From Phytohabitans flavus (lineage in GTDB: Bacteria > Actinomycetota > Actinomycetes > Mycobacteriales > Micromonosporaceae), in NCBI RefSeq assembly GCF_011764545.1, contig NZ_AP022870.1, positions 5,378,001 through 5,442,000 of the forward strand: a DNA stretch of 64,000 bases, in the 5' to 3' direction. Position 1 is the first letter of the stretch; each line of letters starts with the position of its first letter. Made by a program: the position numbers and the translations under genes. This document shows positions 1-10,618 of this stretch, piece after piece. The notes beneath the pieces were generated by a model. That model did no database searches and had not been told where the DNA came from. It saw nothing but the letters and a program-made list of their open reading frames with translations.

Positions 1-449
1 GAGAAGCCCTCGTTGACGTTGCGCTGGGCGAACGCCGGGTCCATCTGGAGCCGCTCCATCGCGCCGCGCAGCTCGCCGGCCCAGGTGCGCAGCTTCGGCG
101 CCTCGCCGTCGACCGCGGTCTTGGCGGTGCGCAGGAAGTTGGCCACCGAGACGCCCGGGACCTCCACCGGGTACTGCATCGCGAGGAAGAGCCCGGCGCG
201 GGCCCGCTCGTCGACGGTCATGGACAGTACGTCGGCGCCGTCGAGCGTGACCGAGCCGTTGGTGACCTCGTACTTGGGGTGGCCGGCGATCGAGTACGCC
301 AGCGTGGACTTGCCCGAGCCATTCGGCCCCATGATCGCGTGCGTCTCGCCCGCCCGCACGGTCAGGTTGACCCCGGCGAGGATCGGCTTGAGCTCACCCT
401 CGGGCAGCTTGACCGACACCTGTAGGTCGCGGATCTCCAAGGTGCTCAT
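1..449 (-). CDS. sufC: SufC, Fe-S assembly ATPase (3' end cut by window edge)
   Basis: ABC-type ATPase of the SufBCD scaffold complex, which assembles Fe-S clusters in the cytosol. About 149 N-terminal residues are visible, starting MSTLEIRDLQ. The Walker A motif GPNGSGKST is at about residues 40-48, followed by the SufC-typical segments GHPKYEVTNG and LFLAMQYPVEVPGV (Q-loop region). The signature and Walker B motifs lie beyond position 1. The ATG at 449 overlaps the stop of the upstream Rieske gene (ATGA), so the two are probably translationally coupled. It is the fifth gene of a minus-strand suf operon. Confidence 0.95.
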   Translation of the reverse strand, partial: MSTLEIRDLQVSVKLPEGELKPILAGVNLTVRAGETHAIMGPNGSGKSTLAYSIAGHPKYEVTNGSVTLDGADVLSMTVDERARAGLFLAMQYPVEVPGVSVANFLRTAKTAVDGEAPKLRTWAGELRGAMERLQMDPAFAQRNVNEGF

Positions 450-775
450 GACGGCTGTACTCCATTGCTAGGCGTGAGCGAAATGTAGACGTCGCCGTCG
501 CGGACCTCGACGGGGAAGACCGGTACGGGCTCGGTGGCCGGCAGGCCGGTGGGCTCGCCGGTACGCAGGTCGAAGCGGGAGCCGTGCAGCCAGCACTCGA
601 GCGTGCAGCCGTCGACCTCGCCCTCCGACAGCGGCACCTCGGCGTGCGAGCACACGTCGTGTACCGCGTAGAAGTTGTCGTCCTCCGCGTGCACCACGGC
701 GATCTCGGTGCCGTCGACGTCGGCGCTCAGGACGGTGCCCTTGGGGATGTCGTCCGCGGAGCAGACCCGGATCAT
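446..775 (-). CDS. Rieske-type [2Fe-2S] ferredoxin in suf operon
   Basis: A 109-residue single-domain Rieske protein of the NirD/BphF ferredoxin type. Both cluster-binding boxes are present: CSH at about residue 42 and CWLH at about residue 62, inside the usual CxH...CxxH arrangement. There is no signal peptide or membrane segment, so it is cytosolic. It overlaps sufD upstream and sufC downstream by 4 bases each. A Rieske gene between sufD and sufC is usual in actinobacterial suf operons. It may supply electrons or serve as a cluster target during assembly; that role is inference. Confidence 0.9.
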   Translation of the reverse strand: MIRVCSADDIPKGTVLSADVDGTEIAVVHAEDDNFYAVHDVCSHAEVPLSEGEVDGCTLECWLHGSRFDLRTGEPTGLPATEPVPVFPVEVRDGDVYISLTPSNGVQPS

Positions 776-1945
776 GCGCCCGCCTTCGCCAACCGGTCCT
801 CGATCGACGCGCCGAGCCGCTCGCGCAGCTCCTCGACCGGGATCTTGTTGATCAGCTCCGCGAAGAAGCCGCGCACGACGAGCTTGCGCGCCTCGCCCTC
901 CGGGATACCCGGGCCATCAGGTAAAAGAGCTGCTCGTCATCGAAGCGGCCGGTCGCGCTCGCGTGGCCGGCGCCGGCGACCTCGCCGGTCTCGATCTCCA
1001 GATTGGGTACGGAGTCGGCCCGCGCGCCGTCGGTGAGGACGAGGTTGCGATTGATCTCGTACGTATCGGTGCCGGTCGCCTGGACCTGGATCAGCACGTC
1101 GCCGACCCACACGGTGTGCGCGCCCTCGCCCTGGAGCGCCCCTCGGTACCCCACGTAGCTGCGGCAGTCGGGCACGCTGTGATCGACAAGCTGGCGGTGC
1201 TCGAGGTGCTGGCCCGCGGGAGCCCGCTTGCGGGATCCGCCGGCAGCTCAGTCGCGAAGTACAGCCCGTAGAGCTCGGCCTCGCCGCCCCGCCCGGTGTA
1301 CTCGACGCTGGTGAACTGCCGCACCAGGTCGCCGCCGAGCGTCACCTGGATGTGCGTGACGCGCGCGTCGCGGCCCAGCCGGAAGCGGATGTGCTGCGCC
1401 TGCACCGCGTCGGCCGCCCAGTCGGCGAGCGTGACGAGCGTGAGCTTGGCGCCGTCGGCGACCGCGACCTCGACGTTGTCGGCGAGCGTGACCGAACCGG
1501 TCTGCTCCAGCACGATCGTGGCCTCGGCGAACCGCCCGACCTCCAGGAACGTGTGCCCGAAGCTCGGCGTCTCCGCGCCGGTGCCGGCCAGCGTGAGCAC
1601 CGCCGCCTGCTCCAGCACCGTCTCGGGCTCCACCGAGATCAGCGACGCTGCCGCGCTGCGGCCATACGCCAAGGCGCTGATCCGGTCGAACGGCGTGAGC
1701 ACGCTGCCCACCCGAGGGTCACTCTTGTCCAGGGCGGACACTGCGACGCCGGCCGGCAGCTCGCGGTACCCGATGGTGGGAGCGGAACCACCGACCAGCT
1801 CGCCGGTCAGGCCGCGGAGGCGCTTGAGTGGCGTGAAGCGCCACTCCTCCTCGAGACCGGTGAGATTGGGAAAGTCGGCGACATCATACGACCGCAGCGC
1901 CTGGGACTTCGTCTTGGGAGGCGGTGCGGCGAGGGTGTCGGTCAT
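772..1945 (-). CDS. sufD: SufD, Fe-S scaffold subunit (reading frame broken twice)
   Basis: Partner of SufB and SufC in the cluster-assembly scaffold. The N-terminal part (from MTDTLAAPP, 1945 to about 1251) and the C-terminal part (GQHLEHR, VGYRGALQGEGAHTVW, EIETGEVAGAGHASATG, then LVVRGFFAELINKIPVEELR) are typical SufD but lie in three frames. One break near 908 is explained by a lost G in a G4 run. Near 1218-1250 there is a 33-base stretch that family members would not be expected to have, plus one lost base. The true stop is TGA 772-774, overlapping the next gene. The start directly follows the sufB stop (TAAATG). The frame breaks are probably sequence errors; the 33-base stretch may be real. 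Confidence 0.85.
1218..1250. repeat. 33-bp extra segment inside sufD containing an imperfect palindrome
   Basis: Read on the sense strand, SufD goes from GLYFA straight to GQHLEHR in the family as I know it. Here about 33 bases intervene. They contain CCCGCAAGCGGG (5-bp stem) extended by GGA/TCC on either side. A length of 33 is a multiple of three, so it would add 11 codons if the adjacent single-base loss were corrected. I found no second copy in the window. Confidence 0.35.
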
Positions 1946-3363
<1,418 letters not shown>

Positions 3364-4058
3364 CTATTCGGTCCTCACCGTGGTTGGTTGGGCCGGGATG
3401 TGCGTGGTGCACACCCCATCCCCGTGCGCGATGGTGGCTAGGCGCTGCACGTGGCTGCCGATCAGGCGGGAGATCACCGCGGTCTCGGCCTCGCACAGCT
3501 GGGGGAACTCGGCGGCCACGTGCGCCACCGGGCAGTGGTGCTGGCAGAGCTGGCCGCCGGACGCGATCGTCGACGCGTTGGCAGCGTAGCCCTCGGCGGT
3601 CAGGGCCGCGGCGAGCGCCTCCGACCGCGCGAGCGGGTCGTCACCGGCCCCTCCAGCGCGGCCTGGCAGCGCGCCTCCAGCCCGGAGACCTGCTCGGCGG
3701 CGAACTCCGCCACCGCGGCCGCCCCGGCGTTACGGGAGATCCAACGCAGTGCGGCGGTGGCGATGCCGTCGTAGAAGTGGGTGCCGCAGTCCTGCTTGCC
3801 GGCGTCGGTCAGCACGAACACTCGGGCGGGCCGCCCACGGCCCCGCTGGCCCTGGACCGGGCGCTCACGCGAGACCACGACGCCGTCGGCCACCATGGCG
3901 TCGAGATGCTTGCGGATCGCGGCGGAGCCGAGCCCCAGCTCGGCGCCGAGCTCGGCGGCGGTGGCGGAGCCGTGCGCCAGCAGCAGCCGGGCGACGCGGT
4001 CACGGGTGCGCCCGTCGACCGCGGCCGGCTGCTCAGGGAGCGCCGCCGCGTTTTTCAC
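3364..4058 (-). CDS. sufR: SufR-type Fe-S-sensing transcriptional regulator (one frameshift near 3648)
   Basis: DeoR/ArsR-like winged-helix repressor heading the suf operon; mycobacterial SufR is the model. The HTH lies in ARLLLAHGSATAAELGAELG, followed by the wing segment GRGRPARVFVLT. After repairing one lost G in a G5 run, the C-terminus carries the cysteine cluster CQHHC...LCEAE, the likely [Fe-S] ligands, and ends QPTTVRTE. The repaired protein is about 231 residues from the GTG at 4058. A GTG at 4067 or a much longer start near 4160 cannot be excluded. It probably represses suf when holding a cluster; that is known for the family and not shown here. Confidence 0.85.
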
Positions 4059-4246
4059 AACGCCCACGTTACGTATTTCGCGTACCGCCCGCAAACCCGG
4101 GTTTGAGTGATCCACCCCACCGGGGTGACCTGTTTTCGCCCGATCGTGCGGGGCCGTCACCCGCTCTGCGCCGGCAGCGATCCTACGTCGGAGCCGGTGC
4201 CGCCCACCGGCTGGGCTGCTGGCGGCCGGCCCGTACCCTCGGCGCC

Positions 4247-4765
4247 GTGCCCGACATCGATGGACCGCGACTGCTGCGGGTAGCCGGCGTCTTCCTGGCC
4301 GTGGGGAGCCTGGCCTGGTTTGTCGTCGGCCTGGTCTTGGCGATCACCTTCGACCCTCCCGACCAGCCGCACTGGCTGGCCCTGCTCGGTGTGTCGCTCG
4401 GGCTGGTTGTCGCGATCTTCGGCGGTGTCGTGGTGGCGATCGGCGAGCACCTTACGGTGGAGCGCCGGTGGCGCGAGGATGTCCGCCGCGGCATGGCCAC
4501 CCTCAGCGACCTGCGCCCCGGTGACGCCAACGAGGCCGCGCAGGTCCTGACCTGCCGCCTGGAGATAGAGGTGGACGGGCAGGACTCCCGGCACGGCGAG
4601 CACCGCACCTCGGTCGGGCCACTGGACGCGGCCCGGATGGTCGAGGGCGCCACGTTTCCCTGCCAGACCAGCCCGTCGGTCCCGAAGCGCATCCGCGTCT
4701 GGCTCTACGCCGACCCGGAGGCGACCGAGCTAACCGGCCGCTACCTGGACTTCCGCCCGCTCTGA
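4247..4765 (+). CDS. Hypothetical two-helix membrane protein
   Basis: A 172-residue protein starting from GTG 4247 (MPDIDGPRLL). Two hydrophobic segments at about residues 9-33 (VAGVFLAVGSLAWFVVGLVL) and 43-65 (LLGVSLGLVVAIFGGVVVAI) look like transmembrane helices. A soluble C-terminal region of about 100 residues with no recognised motif follows. The 3' end overlaps the 3' end of ctaA by 36 bases on the opposite strand. I do not recognise the family. It is likely a conserved actinobacterial protein with a cytoplasmic tail. Confidence 0.65.
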   Translation: MPDIDGPRLLRVAGVFLAVGSLAWFVVGLVLAITFDPPDQPHWLALLGVSLGLVVAIFGGVVVAIGEHLTVERRWREDVRRGMATLSDLRPGDANEAAQVLTCRLEIEVDGQDSRHGEHRTSVGPLDAARMVEGATFPCQTSPSVPKRIRVWLYADPEATELTGRYLDFRPL

Positions 4766-5701
4766 GGCGTCCGGCACGGCTGCCTCGGCCGCCGACGCGG
4801 GCGGGTCGGCGGGTGGTGCGGTGGGCCGCAGTGCCCAGACGACCGCGAGGGTAGCCAGCCAGACCAGGCAGGCGCCGAGCATGTGGGCGCCGACAAGCAA
4901 CACCGGCAGGTCGGTGAAGTACTGGACGAAGCCGATCAGCCCCTGGCCCAGCTCGACCACGAGCAGCACCGCCGCCGCGCGTGCCGCCACCCGCAGGCCC
5001 ATCGCGCGCAGGGCCAGCCAGGCGGCCAACGTCAGGCCGATCAGCAGGAACACGAGGTCGGCGTGGACCTGGGAGATGGTCTCCGGGTCGAGCCCGTTGC
5101 GGGCGGCGCCGTGGTCACCCGAGTGCGGGCCGCTGCCGGTGACCCACGTACCCACGACGAGGACAGCCGCGCTGGCCACGGCGAGCACCCAGCCCAGCAG
5201 CCGCAGGGGCGGCGGTGGCGAAAAGACGGCGGCCGGTGGTGGGCCGGTGGCTCGCCAGAAGGCATACGCCAGGGCGATCACCGCGATCGACGCGAGGAAG
5301 TGCAGGCCGACGACCCACGGGTTGAGGTCGGTCAGGACCGTGATGCCGCCGATCACGCCCTGCGCGGGGATGCCCAGGAAGACCGCGATCGAGAGCCACC
5401 GCAGGCGGCCTCGGTGCCGCCAGGCGGCCAGCACGCCGGCGACGGCCACCGCCGCGACCGCGAAGGTCAGCAGCCGGTTGCCGAACTCGATGACGCCGTG
5501 GATGCCCATCGCGGCGGTCGCCGTATACGACTCGTCGGTGCAGCGCGGCCACGTCGGGCAGCCCAGGCCGGAGTCGGTAAGCCGCACGGCGCCGCCCGTC
5601 ACCACGATCGCGACGTTGGCGACGACGGAAGCCAGGGCTAGGCGGCGCAACACGACAACTATGTTACGTAGTAGCGGCGGCTCGGGAGACGGCGGGTTCA
5701 C
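4730..5701 (-). CDS. ctaA: CtaA, heme A synthase (COX15 family)
   Basis: Integral membrane enzyme that oxidises the C8 methyl of heme O to the formyl of heme A, for aa3-type cytochrome oxidase. It has 323 residues and eight hydrophobic segments. Heme-ligand histidines are in GIHGVIEFGNR, VGLHFLAS, QVHADLVFL and VGAHMLGA. The first periplasmic loop has the CPTWPRC cysteine pair typical of class B enzymes. The GTG at 5701 overlaps the stop of the upstream ATP-grasp gene (GTGA). ctaB lies about 1.5 kb upstream on the same strand. Confidence 0.93.
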   Translation of the reverse strand: MNPPSPEPPLLRNIVVVLRRLALASVVANVAIVVTGGAVRLTDSGLGCPTWPRCTDESYTATAAMGIHGVIEFGNRLLTFAVAAVAVAGVLAAWRHRGRLRWLSIAVFLGIPAQGVIGGITVLTDLNPWVVGLHFLASIAVIALAYAFWRATGPPPAAVFSPPPPLRLLGWVLAVASAAVLVVGTWVTGSGPHSGDHGAARNGLDPETISQVHADLVFLLIGLTLAAWLALRAMGLRVAARAAAVLLVVELGQGLIGFVQYFTDLPVLLVGAHMLGACLVWLATLAVVWALRPTAPPADPPASAAEAAVPDASERAEVQVAAG

Positions 5702-6612
5702 GAGAGGCGCTTGACGATGGCCTCGGCGAAGCGTTCCGGCGCTCCGCCGGCCGTGCCCAGGAAGAGCGACGGCTCGGTGAGCTCCAGCTCGACGAGTACC
5801 GGCAGGTCGTCCGGGCCGGGTATCAGGTCGACCCGGGCGTACAGCAGGCGGTCGGCGCCACCCGGTACGGCCGCGAGCGCCTTCCGTGCGATCTCAATCT
5901 CGGCGTCGAGCGGCGTGCGGGGCCGGATCGTCTCCTCTTTGTACAGCCCTTCGACGGCCTCGTCCGGCCCGGTCAGCATCGCGCCCTTGCGGATCGCGTG
6001 GCTGAACGCGAGATCTCCCTCGGCCGGAAAGAAGAGCAGCGCGGTCTCGCCGTACGTGTCGATGGCCGCCAGGTACGGCTGCACCATCACCAGCCGCCCG
6101 GCCAGCCCCAGCCGCGCCACGTGCGCGACGGCGAGCTCGCGGTGCTCGGCCCGGTCGAGGTCGTACCGCCCGGTGTCGAGGCTGCCCGCGCCGACGGCCT
6201 GCTTGACCACGAACTCACCGCCCGGCGGCGGCTCCCACACCTCGCCCGGCTCGACCCAGATGGTGGGCACGACGGGCACGCCGGCGGCGGCGAGCTCGCG
6301 CAGGTAGCGCTTGTCGGTGTTCCAGGCGACGACGTCGGCCGGGTTGGCCAGGCGGGGCACGTTGGCGGCCCACGCGATGAACTCCTCGCGCCGGGCCACG
6401 TAGTCCCACGGCGAGCGGATCACCGCGAGGGCGAACGAATCCCAGTCGACGGTTGGTGCGTCCCACACGACGGGCACTGCCTCGATGCCGCGCTCGCGCA
6501 GCGCCGGTACGACGAGCTTGTCGTCGGTGTCCAGCTCGGGGATCTGGTCGCAGGTAACGAGAGCGACCCGGGATCGCTCCCGGGTCGCTTGGACAGAATT
6601 TTCGTTCAACAC
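5698..6612 (-). CDS. ATP-grasp domain protein of unknown substrate
   Basis: About 304 residues. After VALVTCDQIPELDTDD come segments seen in RimK-like ATP-grasp enzymes of the type found in amino-acid ligase clusters: SPWDYVARREEFIAWA, NTDKRYLRELAAAGVPVVPT, EFVVKQAVGAGS, and a metal-binding end DLIPGPDDLPVLVELELTEPSLF (E and N/E positions). It probably ligates an amino or carboxyl substrate with ATP; the substrate is unknown. No ATG exists near the start. GTG 6612 is chosen, but TTG 6621 would overlap the upstream stop as TTGA. The first codons form a strong hairpin (separate entry). It is coupled to ctaA. Confidence 0.8.
   Translation of the reverse strand: MLNENSVQATRERSRVALVTCDQIPELDTDDKLVVPALRERGIEAVPVVWDAPTVDWDSFALAVIRSPWDYVARREEFIAWAANVPRLANPADVVAWNTDKRYLRELAAAGVPVVPTIWVEPGEVWEPPPGGEFVVKQAVGAGSLDTGRYDLDRAEHRELAVAHVARLGLAGRLVMVQPYLAAIDTYGETALLFFPAEGDLAFSHAIRKGAMLTGPDEAVEGLYKEETIRPRTPLDAEIEIARKALAAVPGGADRLLYARVDLIPGPDDLPVLVELELTEPSLFLGTAGGAPERFAEAIVKRLS
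6563..6588. promoter_or_regulatory. Perfect 11-bp stem hairpin in the first codons of the ATP-grasp gene
   Basis: GCGACCCGGGA and TCCCGGGTCGC are perfect inverted copies separated by 4 bases. On the coding (minus) strand the loop reads GCGA, a GNRA-type tetraloop. It lies about 8 codons inside the ATP-grasp reading frame and just after the stop of the upstream small gene. It may attenuate read-through or expose the start only when translated; no T-run follows, so it is not a classic terminator. Confidence 0.5.
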
Positions 6613-6617
6613 AACTG

Positions 6618-6953
6618 TCAACGAGCGAGCGATCGCCGGCCCATCGACCTCCACAGGTCGTTGCTCGGGCGCATCTGGTCCATGAGATCGCGCTCCCACT
6701 CGTTTTCCACCTCGACGCCTGCCTTGGCGCACGCCTGGCGCGCCACGTCGGTGGCGTCGGCGAACTGGTCCGCCCACTCACCGTCCCCACCAACGAGGAC
6801 GATGCGGGCACCCCGCTTGCCGACGTACTCGATGACCGCCTTCGCGCCGCCGTGGCCGGCGGCAAATGCCCGGATGCCCGCGACGAGGCCGTTGGAGGCC
6901 TGCGCCGTGGCTGTCGGGCCAGCGGTCATGTTGGTATCGGAACCATCTGCCAT
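6618..6953 (-). CDS. Small hypothetical protein (111 aa)
   Basis: Starts MADGSDTNMTAG at 6953. The middle part GLVAGIRAFAAGHGGAKAVIEYVGKRGARIVLVG suggests a small alpha/beta fold, and a charged C-terminal helix VENEWERDLMDQMRPSNDLW follows. There is no signal peptide or membrane segment. I do not recognise the family. It is upstream of, and end-to-start overlapping with, the possible TTG start of the ATP-grasp gene, so the two may be co-transcribed. The preceding 265 bases (6954-7218) are AT-richer than the surroundings and hold no gene. Confidence 0.6.
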   Translation of the reverse strand: MADGSDTNMTAGPTATAQASNGLVAGIRAFAAGHGGAKAVIEYVGKRGARIVLVGGDGEWADQFADATDVARQACAKAGVEVENEWERDLMDQMRPSNDLWRSMGRRSLAR

Positions 6954-7218
6954 GCGACCGAGCGTAAGCAGAGTTGCGCGGCGTCAACGCCCCCCTCATG
7001 TTTTTTTGTGATGCCAATTACCCGACGTTTAACCTGCGTATCCCTGAGGTTTTGCCCGATTTATGGCATTAAATCAGCCCAATTGGTCTGGACAAAAGCG
7101 ACACTATTCCGGCCTGGAATCGGGCACGCGACTATTCCGGCGTTTCACGGTCGAAACGGACGCTCGTGCTGTCCACGCTCCGCGACATTGTTCTTGGGCT
7201 TGTGCCCTCGGCGGAACG

Positions 7219-8205
7219 TCAGACGAGGGCGTCGACGGCGACCGCGACGAAGAGAATCGTCAGGTACGTGATGGTCCAGTGGAACAGCCGCATGGGGCGC
7301 ATCTGCTCCCCACGCTTGGCCCGGCCCACGAGCGCGTACGCCTCGCGGAGCAGCAGCACGCCGGTGACCAGCGCGGTCAGCCCGTAGATGGGGCTGAGGC
7401 CGATCGCGCGGCCGAGCGGCCATGCGGCGAGCGACGCGGCCACGGTCAGCCAGGAGAAGAGCAGTATCTCCACGTTGACCCGGCGCTGCGAGGCGACCAC
7501 CGGCAGCATCGGGATGCCGGCGCGGGCGTAGTCGGCCTTGAACCGGATCGCCAGCGCGTAGAAGTGCGGCATCTGCCAGAAGAACACGACGGCGAAGAGA
7601 GCCCACGCGGTTACGGAGAGTCCACCAGTCACCGCGGCCCAGCCGATCAGCACCGGCGCGGCGCCGCAGACGCCACCCCAGAACGTGTTCGCCGGGGTGC
7701 TCCGCTTGAGCCAGAGCGTGTAGATCACGTCGTAGTAGAAGATCGCGGCGAGCGTGAGCCCGGTGGCCAGCCAGTTGGTGAACGCGGCCATCAGCGACAC
7801 CGACACCACACCGAGCACGAGGCCGAACGCCAGCGCGCTGCGCGGCGAGACCCGGTGCGCCGGCAGCGGGCGCCGGGACGTGCGCTTCATGACCTGGTCG
7901 ATGTCGCGGTCGATGTAGCAGTTGAGCGCGTTCGCCGCGCCGGCCGCGAGCGAGCCGCCGACCAGCACCACGGCCACGAGCCACAGCGACGGGATGCCAC
8001 CGGCCGCGAGCATCATCGCCGGCACGGTGGTGACGAGCAGCAGCTCGACGATGCGCGGCTTGGTCAGCGCCACATACGCCTTGATCACGGCGAGCACGTC
8101 GCCCCCGCGCAGGCGCTGCCGGGGCGGTACCAGGTCGCGCGGGGCGACCGGCACCAGCGGCCGGGCGGCGGCCGGCGGGTGTGGGCGCTCGGTGATCGTA
8201 CTCAC
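7219..8205 (-). CDS. ctaB: CtaB, protoheme IX farnesyltransferase (heme O synthase)
   Basis: UbiA-family membrane prenyltransferase that makes heme O for CtaA. It has 328 residues from GTG 8205, preceded at a suitable distance by AAGGTG; the frame stays open further upstream, but that part has no family similarity. The prenyl-diphosphate Asp motif is NCYIDRDIDQVMKRTSRRPLP at about residues 90-110, and the second conserved region is YTLWLKRSTPANTFWGGVCGA. Nine hydrophobic segments are expected. It is divergent from tkt, with a 266-base shared upstream region. Confidence 0.94.
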   Translation of the reverse strand: MSTITERPHPPAAARPLVPVAPRDLVPPRQRLRGGDVLAVIKAYVALTKPRIVELLLVTTVPAMMLAAGGIPSLWLVAVVLVGGSLAAGAANALNCYIDRDIDQVMKRTSRRPLPAHRVSPRSALAFGLVLGVVSVSLMAAFTNWLATGLTLAAIFYYDVIYTLWLKRSTPANTFWGGVCGAAPVLIGWAAVTGGLSVTAWALFAVVFFWQMPHFYALAIRFKADYARAGIPMLPVVASQRRVNVEILLFSWLTVAASLAAWPLGRAIGLSPIYGLTALVTGVLLLREAYALVGRAKRGEQMRPMRLFHWTITYLTILFVAVAVDALV

Positions 8206-8471
8206 GTGATGGGTCACCTTCCGGGCGTCGGCGCTGTGGCGCGCGGCTGAGGCGGTCGGCTCGCGACGCGGCGATCCGGCAAGGTCAACGCGCCGAGCGT
8301 CAGGGTACGCGCTGGCAGAACGCGACCTACTACGACCCCACGTAGAAGAGCGGAGCGTGCCGCCGGTCACAGCTTGTTGTCCCACACGTCGGCCGGTCAC
8401 CCGGCGCACGTTTAGCACGGGTAGATAGGGTCATCGCAAGAGGGTTGCCGCATTGCCGAGGAGCACACAAC

Positions 8472-10603
8472 GTGACCGCGAACGAAGCTTCATTGCCCTG
8501 GTCTGACCTCGACCGTAAAGCGGTCGATACTGCCCGCATCCTGGCCATGGACGCGGTGGAGAAGGCCGGCAACGGCCACCCCGGCACGGCGATGAGCCTG
8601 GCGCCGGCGGCCTACCTGCTCTTCAACAAGCTCCTCCGGCACGACCCGACCGATCCACAGTGGCCTGGCCGGGACCGGTTCGTCCTGTCGATGGGACATT
8701 CCAGCCTCACCCTCTACGTCCAGCTGTACCTGTCCGGCTACGGGCTGAGCCTCGACGACCTCAAGTCGCTGCGGCAGTGGGGCTCCGCCACGCCGGGTCA
8801 CCCCGAGCACGGGCACACGGTGGGTGTCGAGACCACCACCGGGCCGCTCGGGCAGGGCGTCGGCAACGCGGTCGGGATGGCTTTCGCGGCGCGGCGCGAG
8901 CGGGGTCTGTTCGACCCGGACGCCGAGCCCGGCCAGTCCCCGTTCGACCACTACATCTGGTCCTTCGCCTCGGACGGCGACCTCGAAGAGGGCATCAGCC
9001 ACGAGGCGAGCGCGCTCGCCGGGCACCAGAAGCTGGGCAACCTCATCCTGCTGTGGGACGACAACGAGATCTCGATCGAAGACGACACCCGGATCGCGAA
9101 GAGCGAGGACATCGCCAAGCGGTACGAGGCGTACGGCTGGCACGTGCAGACCGTCGACTGGCGGGGCGGCCACCACGCCGACGAGGGTGAGTACCACGAG
9201 GACGTCGAGGCGCTGTACGCCGCGTTCGAGGCGGCGAAGGCGGAGACCGAGCGCCCCTCGTTCATCGCGCTCCGCACGATCATCGCGTGGCCCGCGCCGA
9301 CCAAGCAGAACACCGGCAAGGCGCACGGCTCGGCCCTCGGTGCCGAGGAGGTCGGCGCGACCAAGAAGCTGCTCGGCTTCGACCCGGAGGGGTCGTTCGC
9401 CGTGGACGAGAAGGTGCTCGCCCACGCCCGCGAGGTGGTCGACCGCGGTCGGTCCGCGCGCGCCGACTGGCAGAAGGCGTTCGACGCCTGGGCCGCCGCC
9501 AACCCCGAGCGCAAGGCGCTCTTCGACCGGCTCGCCACCCGTTCGCTGCCGGCTGGCTGGACCGAGGCGCTGCCGGAGTTTCCGGCGGACTCCAAGGGGG
9601 TCGCGACCCGGGCCGCCTCTGGCAAGGTCCTCTCGGCGCTCGCGCCGGTGCTCCCCGAGCTGTGGGCGGCTCGGCCGACCTCGCGGAGAGCAACAACACG
9701 ACGATGAAGGGCGAGCCGTCCTTCGTCCCGCCGGAGCACGCGACCAAGGAGTTCCCCGGCAACCTCTACGGCCGCACGCTGCACTTCGGCATCCGCGAGC
9801 ACGCGATGGGCGCGATCCTCAACGGCATCCTGCTGCACGGCGGCACCCGGCCGTACGGCGGCACGTTCCTTGTCTTCAGCGATTACATGCGCCCGGCGGT
9901 CCGGCTGGCCGCGCTGATGAAGCTGCCGGCGATCTACGTCTGGACGCACGACTCGATCGGCCTCGGCGAGGACGGCCCGACGCACCAGCCGATCGAGCAC
10001 CTCTCCGCGCTGCGCGCGATCCCCGGCCTCGACGTGGTGCGCCCGGCCGACGCCAACGAGACCTCGGTCGCGTGGCGCCTCGCGCTGGAGCACAAGGACC
10101 GCCCGACCGCGCTGGCGCTCACCCGGCAGGCGCTGCCGGTCCTGGACCGGAGCGAGGTGGCGAGCGCCGAGGGCGTGGCCAAGGGCGGGTACACGCTCGC
10201 CGACGCGGCCAACGGCCAGCCCAAGGTGATCATCATCGCCAGCGGCTCGGAGGTGCAGCTCGCGCTGACCGCCCGCGAGCGGCTGGAGGCCGAGGGCACC
10301 CCCACCCGCGTCGTCTCGATGCCTTGCCAGGAGTGGTACCGCGAGCAGGACGAGGCCTACCGCGAGTTGGTCATCCCGCGCGGCGTGCGGGCGCGGGTGA
10401 GCGTCGAGGCCGCGATCGCGATGTCCTGGCGCGACCTGATCGGTGACTGCGGCGAGGCCGTGAGCATCGAGCACTACGGAGCGAGCGCGCCGTACAAGGT
10501 GCTGTTCGAGCAGTTCGGCTTCACCGCCGACCGTGTGGTGGCTGCCGCGCACGCGTCGCTGGCGAGGGTCGGCGACATCACTGGGTCCACAACGGGTAAC
10601 TGA
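8472..10603 (+). CDS. tkt: Transketolase (one frameshift near 9664)
   Basis: Thiamine-diphosphate enzyme that moves two-carbon units in the non-oxidative pentose phosphate pathway and produces sedoheptulose 7-phosphate. It is about 710 residues when repaired. The GTG at 8472 has AGGAG about 8 bases upstream. Conserved segments are GHPGTAMSLAPAAYLLF, GPLGQGVGNAVGMA, WDDNEISIED, and after the frame break GSADLAESNNT, then EDGPTHQPIEHL. The break is explained by GGGG read as GGG at 9663-9665. It is the first gene of the tkt-tal-pgi-zwf-opcA-pgl operon. Its product could feed the heptose operon at 52 kb. Confidence 0.95.
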
Positions 10604-10618
10604 GGGAGATTGGTACTC

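Noticed and set aside
7096..7145. Short direct repeat ACTATTCCGGC, two copies about 30 bases apart, in the ctaB downstream gap
   Set aside because: There are only two short copies; too little to call a repeat array or CRISPR.
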